In this document: positions 57,272 to 64,000 of the stretch, one piece after another | How the letters are laid out: each line of letters opens with the position of its first letter | Numbering within the stretch: the first letter of the stretch is position 1 | From: Magicicada septendecula | Taxonomy: Eukaryota; Arthropoda; Insecta; Hemiptera; Cicadidae | Length of the DNA stretch: 64,000 nucleotides | Reading direction: 5' to 3' | Assembly (NCBI GenBank): GCA_034769895.1 | Contig: JAWRYS010000973.1 | Coordinates: forward strand, 1,033,001 to 1,097,000 | Notes under the pieces: generated by a model | Seen by the model: only the letters and a program-made list of their open reading frames with translations | Database searches by the model: none | What the model was told of the DNA's origin: nothing | Position numbers and translations under genes: made by a program

Positions 57272-57303
<32 letters not shown>
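57272..57303. repeat. (AT)n microsatellite
   Basis: About 15 AT repeats; the first four bases are the target duplication of the gypsy insertion. Confidence 0.95.
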
Positions 57304-57305
<2 letters not shown>

Positions 57306-58181
57306 GTATCTTCCCATCAGTTCACCATCATGTTACAGGAGGCATCAATTCTTGAATTTTTTCGACCCCACTATATAAAAAGTACTAATTATCAGAGGCA
57401 TTTTATTTTACCACCATCAGATTCAGTGATAAAAACCGCATAAGAAAAGTACCACATTTTTTGTTTATACATTCATAACAATAACCTCCAATTCTAACAC
57501 AACAGTTTTCTTCAGTTATACACATCAATTGCGCAACAGAAGATTCTAAACCTTTAACAGGTCGCTCCAATTGTTACTCTGTATTCAGGTGTAAGAATTG
57601 ATGAGTCAATGATGTAGAATTGCGCTGTATAATTATTTTATACACTTTGGTCCCCCCACCACTGACTTATTCGTTCATTATTTTCAAGGACTTTCTCAGA
57701 AGCCACCTGCAGTAAACATCCTGTGTTTTGGCTATCGTACTATAAACGGTATTTCTTATCACACGATGTCTGTCTTTCTCTCTCACTCACTCTCTCTGCC
57801 TAAATGTAAACCAGAAAGTATTAACAGCTTCATAAGTAACACGTTATACGACACATTACATGCAGAATCTTATACAAAATCAGTTATGTTTAACTATTCC
57901 AGTGTAACAGTGTCGTAGTTAACATTAATTCGCCATATTCCCAACAGATCCCAGTTCCATTGGATTTTTGCAAAATAAGCACATTCGTTATCACAATTAG
58001 CAGTGCGATCGCGGTCATTCAACGATGTTATATACACACGAGAATAATTCTGACAGATGGATGGCAGTGTACAAAATAAGTTTGTCGCACGTAAATTGCA
58101 TTGCGCAAGGGCACTTGTTCACAAAAATCGAAATTACTGTTTGATACAGTTAGGACTATAGTTTTTACCTACACTTATGTG
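57304..58181. other. Unassigned spacer
   Basis: No recognisable coding sequence. It includes a short CT-rich tract (57775-57798). The last eight bases are the hAT target duplication. Confidence 0.4.
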
Positions 58182-58618
58182 CAGGCCCGGGCTTAGGTTA
58201 ATGGCGCCCAGGGCAAGACTTAACTCAGACGCCCCCCACCCACCACCACCCACACCAGATTTTAAGGAGAAAATAAAATCATCCAATTTTAATGACTAAA
58301 AATGTTTTATTTAATTCTATTAAATACATATTATTTCAATACCCCAAAACAACTAACTGTCATATACCTTCAAAATATTTAAGAAATACAAAACTTTTAA
58401 ATTAGGTTACAGATTTTTTCCTAGCATTCAGTTTAGCAAATCTATTTCATTTAATTAATTATGTAAAATTACAATAGTTGAAAAAAAAACACAAAATACT
58501 AGTAACACATCTTCAAGATTTTTTAGAAGCAAAAAAATGTTAAATTTTTTTCCTAGCTTTCAGCTTAGCAAATCTATCAATGATTTCTGTAAAATTTGTT
58601 TTCAAGGTGATGTATCTC

Positions 58619-60986
58619 TCACAGCACATTAATACTAGAGTTGAGCTTTCTGTCTGAAAGGGTAGACCTTTTCGATTTCTTCACTCTTGTCAGTACAGAA
58701 AATCCTCTTTCAGCAGTACAGTTCGTGATTGGTAAGGTGAGGAAGATCCTTAAGGCTATTTCCAAGTTAGGAAATGTGATGGTACCCAAGTTGTTCTGTT
58801 TAATGCGTGTAAACATAAACATTTGTGGTATCCGTTGTATCTGTTCCAAATCAATATAAGCTTTAAAGTGGCAACATTCATTTGGGAAATCTACATTAAT
58901 GTCATCATCATAAAACTGAGTCAACTTTGTAGCTGTTTTATTATCGCTTCATTTGAACTTTCTGATAACAGAAGTGTCAATGTTTCAAATCCATCCACCA
59001 AAGCATCATACGATTCTCTCTTCCTTGCTAAGTTTACTAGTAGGGAATCAATTATTGTATTGTACACGTTAACCCTAAATGCAGTCCTTTCATCAAGATC
59101 GCTTTCAACCCCACGGGTTTCATCTGCAAATATTTTCCGTCTTCTATTCCTGTTGTAGGTGGGTGTTTTGCAATCTAAAACGTCTATAGCAGTTTTTTCA
59201 TACGTGTTAAACTCTTCCCTTTTATCTTTTATAAACGTTTCCAAGATTCGTAGCTGTTTGGAACCTGCTAAAAGATCAAGCGTGTGTTTTTGCAAGTTAT
59301 TATTACATTTATCAACACGTTCTAAAATATCATTCCAAAAAAGTGATAAGAAAATGATTTGGAAATTTTGGAATTTTAATTCAATGCCTTGAGCTTCCAA
59401 ACTCACAGCAGGTTTAACACCTGGATCTTCAGATATTTCTTGAAGGCAACTTTGTATTTCTTTATAGCCTTTCACTAGAGCTTTTACTACTTCCGCCCTT
59501 GCAGACAAACGGCTATCCGACAAAGATTTGACCACTGGAGTTTTGTTTTTCTCAAGATGCGTTTTCAAAAGCTCCCATCTGTATGTAGATGCCGAGAGAA
59601 AGTTGTAAAGTTCTTGTACAAAAGGAAAAATATTAATACTTCTGTACAACACTTGGCAGCTGTAGAACCTACAAGGTTAAGCGAGTGTGCAGCACATGGC
59701 ACATAGTCTGCAAATTTATTATCCCCCTTAATCCTGGCTTGAAGTCCTTTGTAGGGGCCTGACATATTAGATGCGTTGTCGTAGCTTTGCCCCCATGCAG
59801 TTTTTAATTTCTAAGCCCAATTCTGTCAGACATTTCAATAAAGCTTTTTCTAGTTGTTCAGATGAATGACGAACACGTGGTAGGAGCTTAAATAAACGTT
59901 TTTTAGGTTCTGCTTCCATCAAAGATACGTATCGAAGCACTACTGCTAATTGATCCGTGTGAGAGCAGTCTGGAGTCGAATCGACAATGAGAGAGTAGTA
60001 CTTGGCATCCTTTACTTCTTGTGAAATTGTTTCTAGAACACAACTTGCCATAATGTAAATAAATTCGTCACGGGAATGGGCTGATAAGTAAGACACATGA
60101 CCTGAACCTTTATTAGCATATTTTGAAAGATGCTGTGAAAGGAAAGGATCATATTCACTAATCAATTCCAAACATCCCAGATAAAGGCCATTTGAGGTAG
60201 ACTCAATACGTTCATTGTCTCCCTGAAAAGGCAAGTCTCGTGATGAAAGAAATCTTACAACAGAAACTATTATTGATAACACATTTTGCCAGTATGTTAC
60301 TTCTTCTACATACTGATTTGATAGAAAAGTTTTTATTTTGATGGATTTTTTCGCCTTGTTATGTAAGTAAGAATATTATATCTGTGATTAGGCGACTGCT
60401 CGTGTTGTTTGATCAACTCGCTGCCATGTTTTCAATCGTTAAACCCAGAAGAAAATTGTGTTTTGTTAATATTTTGTTGAAATAAGCAACAAGGAACACA
60501 AAATAGCTTTCCTGTAGACTGGGAGTACAGCAGCCACTTTCTTACGAAGGTTTCCCCGTTTAGGAGCGTGCCTTTAAACAAATTAGTTGATAAAGTGCGC
60601 TTTACTTCATTTTTGTAAATGCGCTCAGACCCTCAAAAATCCGTATTTAAGTCTTGTTCGGGAGGATTTTCTAAAATATGCTCAACAACAGCAGATAAAT
60701 CCACTTTCCAAGTAGCAGGATCTTGTAGAATAAATGTTTTAGGTAGTTGGCCTAGCGTTTGGGAGCTGCTTTTAGATAAATCTGGCTGTTGTTCATTCAA
60801 GATATCAGTTACTGGTCTAATAGGCTCGATATTAACATCTGCATCTGCGGTATTATTCAACAAAGGTGTAATTGATTTATTTGAGCCTACAGCATCATGG
60901 TCGCTTAGGTCTTCCTCGTCGTAACTTGAATGATCGGTTAGGTCTACTTGTTTTTTATTGGTGGATGATGGATGGTTCGTCTTCAT
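58619..60986 (-). pseudogene. hAT transposase (ZMYM1-like), disrupted
   Basis: In minus order: an acidic N-terminus (60986 onward, DHSSYDEEDLSDHDAVG); a zinc-finger region with broken frame at 60300-60620, where WQNVLSIIVSVV-F follows; then LIVDSTPDCSHTDQLAVVLR (the catalytic-domain start, first Asp); YVPCAAHSLNLVG (the C--H-LNL box); a long helical part (58921-59652); and finally FPNLEIALRIFLTLPITNC and TAERGFSVLTRVKKSKRS, the C-terminal dimerisation domain. The group resembles the vertebrate ZMYM1-type hAT proteins. Frameshifts near 59765, 59600 and 58920, and stops at 60300-60600, break it. Confidence 0.88.
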
Positions 60987-61432
60987 CTAAAAAGTCAGTG
61001 TCTAGGCTGTACTTGTACTCGGCTGAGTTGTAGGGGTGAAAAATAACCCAATTTTGGGAACCTTTTTTAAAAAATGTGCCTCCTCGTTTTGTCTTTTGAA
61101 AACACGTTTCCTGTTCTCAGCACCACTTAGTTTTTTATTCATTTCGTGTTTTATCGAGACCAAAATATCTCAGCACCAACTATTAAACACTAAAATACAA
61201 ACACAAACGAAGTTTGGTCGAGTTTACACTATAGTACTGGAGTTAATAACACAAGTCATTAACAAAGAAAACTGCCAAATCTGCTAATAGCAATATAGTG
61301 TGTCGTGTATGAACGGATTTTAATTTTTACTGGCAAATAAAAAAAATACGACTATACGGTACGTAAACAAAAACATACACAAATACTAAGTACAATCCAG
61401 TTCATCGAACACGATCACATCGGTTGGCATCA

Positions 61433-61475
61433 GGGCCGGCCCCAGCGCTTCTGCCGCCCTGTGCAGTATTTATGA
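61433..61475. mobile_element. Nested hAT-like terminal fragment
   Basis: CAGGGCCGGCCCCAGCGC followed by CTGCCGCCCTGTGCAG resembles the end of another hAT family (CAGGGCCGGC...). The partner end was not found, so it may be a truncated end. Confidence 0.4.
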
Positions 61476-61817
61476 GTGCCGTCCCCTCCCTATTTTAATT
61501 CTGAACACACTCACGCACACTAGACCTACTCTAAAGATACGGGGATTGCCTTCAAATGACGACTAGGAATGTTTGCATTGTTGTGTTTATCAAATAACTA
61601 AAACTTTTCCGCATTTGCGGAAGCGGCGAAAGCATGCGGCTATATAGCTTTATCTGAAATGGAAGGTGATTTCCTTTGTCACCAACGCCAGACGTATCAG
61701 CCTAGACGAAAAGATAAATTCGTCGGTGTGATTTATAAAGATTACACTAGGGAAACAACAAACTATAATGAAGATAAACGTTTGACAGTTTTTATCTGAG
61801 ATGAAATAACTGAAATT

Positions 61818-61861
61818 ATAGTTATATAATTATAACTATAACTATAACTATAATTATAACT
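61818..61861. repeat. (TATAAC)n-type repeat
   Basis: Alternating TATAAT and TATAAC hexamers, about seven units. Confidence 0.85.
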
Positions 61862-62364
61862 ACTCTTAGTAACTTTCACTACCAAGAGAACACATTTTTT
61901 TGCACAACGAAGGAAACGCGATAACATTGAAAGCGTATACTGACAGGAAACATGAAAGAGGAAACAACTATATTAATTTTTTTTTTTATCGTAGTGTAAA
62001 CAAGTTTGTTGTCAGTAAGAGTTGCAATTAACTGATATTGAGTAACGATATGAGGCGACATCCGCCGCTGATCCTTTATCAAAAGGCTATACGTCAAACA
62101 TATAAGCAAAAGGCTATAATGCAAACATCACACACACACACACACAGAGGAAACTATGCGTAATATAATATTATTCATTACATATTCCTTGGCGCGTGCC
62201 GGCGTGCATTCGAACGTTTTTTCCTTCATTCCTAGAATTTTAACAATAACACTCAACTGTCCACTGTGTTAGTCTTAACGCGTATTGTTTTTCGTTCATT
62301 GGCGCCCCCTTGGAACAGGCGCCCTGGGCATTTGCCCAGTCAGCCCATTTAAAGCCCGGGTCTG

Positions 62365-63030
62365 CTTGTGTGGTGAGTATACAACCACAAAGTTTTGCGC
62401 TGACAAGGTCGTTGTCTCCCCGTACTGCTACAAAACTGAAAGCGTATTACGCGTTAAATCTGTGCTCCATAATCCCGTAGTAGTACGAAACGGTCAGTCG
62501 CGGTCCGGATTTTTTAGATCCTGTGTGGGGTACATACGCAATCGATCAAGTCATTATGGACCGCCGTTAAACGTCGCAACAGGCGTGAATGCGGAAAACT
62601 AAACAAACTCAGCTTTATTCATACCTCTTTTATATAACATATAGAGATATCGCTACAAAGATAATAATTATTTATTTTCCAAAATATGTGGACAGTGTCG
62701 TGCATGCTAACCGCCTAAATAGTTATTAAATGTGTATTAAAAGAGTGTTAGGTTTTAGTATAAATTGTTAGCTTTATACATACTAATTTTGTGCTGTGTA
62801 TAATCTACAGATGTTAATTGAACTGAAGCTAACTCACTTAAAATACGTTGCAAGAACTCCCTTATCCGGGGCAATTGGGGCCAATGTGGATGATATAACA
62901 TACTGATATGAGAATTACAAAAATAGGGAAGGCCCAAAGAAATGAGAAAGCACTATGGTGTACATTATTTGTGTACATCACAAAAAAAGATACACTCAAA
63001 AATGAATTTTAAAATACCTGTATGTATCAT
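62365..63030. other. Unassigned spacer
   Basis: A GC-richer first 230 bp contains one 105-codon plus frame that begins inside the hAT end, so I do not accept it as a gene. The rest is AT-rich. Confidence 0.35.
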
Positions 63031-63215
63031 CAGTGGCGTAGCTAGGCTTTATGGCGCCGGGGCAAGGAGATTGCCGGCCACCTCTCCTTTACAATTAAAA
63101 GGGGACAAAAGAGCAAAAATGACCGCCAATCCAGTGAACAAAGTACAGTACTTAATAAATAAATACAAATGTGTAGATTTTTGTAAGAAAACACGTCTTA
63201 AGAAAATTTGTTAAG
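63031..63215 (+). mobile_element. Left end of another hAT-like element
   Basis: CAGTGGCGTAGCTAGGCT, then TATGGCGCCGGGGCAAGG, is the typical terminal sequence of a widespread hAT family. The other end is not visible and may lie beyond the window. The boundary on the right is a guess. Confidence 0.55.
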
Positions 63216-63790
63216 TCAAAATTAAGAAATTACATATTATAATATTACTGGTAGATAGTTTGTATACATTTATTAGTAACAAATGTAGACTATAAAATTT
63301 AGTAAAATAAAAAAGGTTTAACATAAAAATGTTCTAATAAACATGCAAATTCATTGTAGGTCTAAAGCGCATCGTCAAAACAATATCCCAAAGCAACATA
63401 AAGTTAAACAAAAAACTACACTAAAAATAATAAACTTAATAAATTACAATTACATGTAGCCATAATTAATGCGGCCTACATAGACTTATACCAAGCAACA
63501 TCGGCGCTCACATTACAGGCCTACTTAGTACTTAAATAGACTATTGTAACGCGATCGAACACATTTGTTATAAATTATAAAGTACTCAAGTAAATATTAT
63601 AAAAAGTAATATACTGTAGTAATCAAAAAGAAACTTATGTGAACTGTACAAACGTTACATATTGTGTCGCATTATATATAGGTTGCGATGTTCTGAACGC
63701 GCGTTTAATTGATGTTCTGTACAAATTATGTCGTGTGACTTCTAAACTAAATGAAGTATGGTAAAAATGTATACAGCTCCTCTCTGTCTG
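63216..63790. other. AT-rich unassigned region
   Basis: No coding sequence. It may be the interior of the hAT-like element that starts at 63031. Confidence 0.35.
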
Positions 63791-63792
63791 TG

Positions 63793-63950
<158 letters not shown>

Positions 63951-64000
63951 TATTTGTTCTATTTCTTTCCCTTATTTTTATTAAAGAACGAGCCAAGGAG

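Larger units (their letters stand above)
58182..62364 (-). mobile_element. hAT transposon
   Basis: The ends are imperfect inverted repeats: CAGGCCCGGGCTTAGG on the left, and CAGACCCGGGCTTTAA on the right read from outside in. They are flanked by an 8 bp duplication with one mismatch (CTTATGTG at 58174-58181, CTTGTGTG at 62365-62372). This duplication length and CAG start define hAT elements. The length is 4.2 kb. The transposase lies on the minus strand, and about 1.3 kb of non-coding sequence precedes it at the right end. Confidence 0.92.
60987..62364. other. Non-coding right part of the hAT element
   Basis: No coding sequence. It holds a nested hAT-like end near 61430, an AT-rich TATAAC repeat (61818-61861), and a CA run (62128-62147). 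The non-coding stretch is long for a hAT element and may itself contain insertions. Confidence 0.5.

Overview
The window looks like intergenic or intronic DNA of an animal, most probably an insect. It is AT-rich, carries intron-type splice signals, and is filled with eukaryotic transposable elements (non-LTR LINEs, Ty3/gypsy LTR elements, Penelope-like elements, mariner, hAT) and long microsatellites. Nothing bacterial in layout is present: no operons, no ribosome binding sites, no tRNA or rRNA genes that I could see. I cannot name the species.

Layout. 1-5.5 kb is a graveyard of LINE 3' ends (C-terminal reverse-transcriptase tails with AAG or GAT microsatellite tails) in both orientations. 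Between them sits a small signal-peptide exon (1242-1331, minus). 5.6-9.6 kb holds the only host-like gene: a broken, minus-strand AAA-ATPase-like (PF09820-type) gene. Its likely first exon (9470-9568) encodes a signal peptide and is a paralogue of the exon at 1242-1331. The intron contains a dead mariner, which itself contains a palindromic insertion. 10.55-18.2 kb is a composite array of about 26 copies of a ~160 bp unit. These are organised into elements of the form hairpin head + repeats + ~470 bp tail, with a fragment of Penelope-like reverse transcriptase in the middle. 18.5-19.4 kb is another LINE tail. 19,894-32,262 is a complete but decayed Ty3/gypsy element on the minus strand, with two 2.7 kb LTRs and a GTAT target duplication. 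32.3-36.6 kb is a LINE RT fragment and a Penelope-like copy split by a 2.8 kb solo LTR. 36.6-41.5 kb is a GC-rich, fairly young Jockey-clade LINE (minus). 41.5-44.7 kb is unassigned. 44.7-47 kb is a head-to-head pair of Penelope-like copies, one of them carrying a 482 bp element with a perfect 202 bp palindrome. 47.1-49.57 kb is AT-rich with LTR-like edges. 49,581-57,271 is an internally deleted gypsy element (gag N-terminus joined to integrase) whose 3' LTR contains a 2.17 kb solo LTR. 58,182-62,364 is a hAT element with 8 bp target duplications. The window ends with another hAT-like end and a ~150 bp CT microsatellite.

How the parts relate. The window is best read as nested insertions, several of which can be dated relative to each other because the empty site is also present: solo LTR into gypsy LTR, solo LTR into Penelope-like copy, palindrome into Penelope-like copy, palindrome into mariner. 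The most interesting signals are four. First, a secreted AAA-ATPase-like gene family with a duplicated signal exon. Second, a recurring hammerhead-like RNA motif with stem covariation in five element types. Third, palindromic elements with 10-11 bp target duplications and a one-sided tail. Fourth, a stop codon at the same pol position in two different gypsy elements. All family assignments come from reading translated sequence by eye; no database search was possible.
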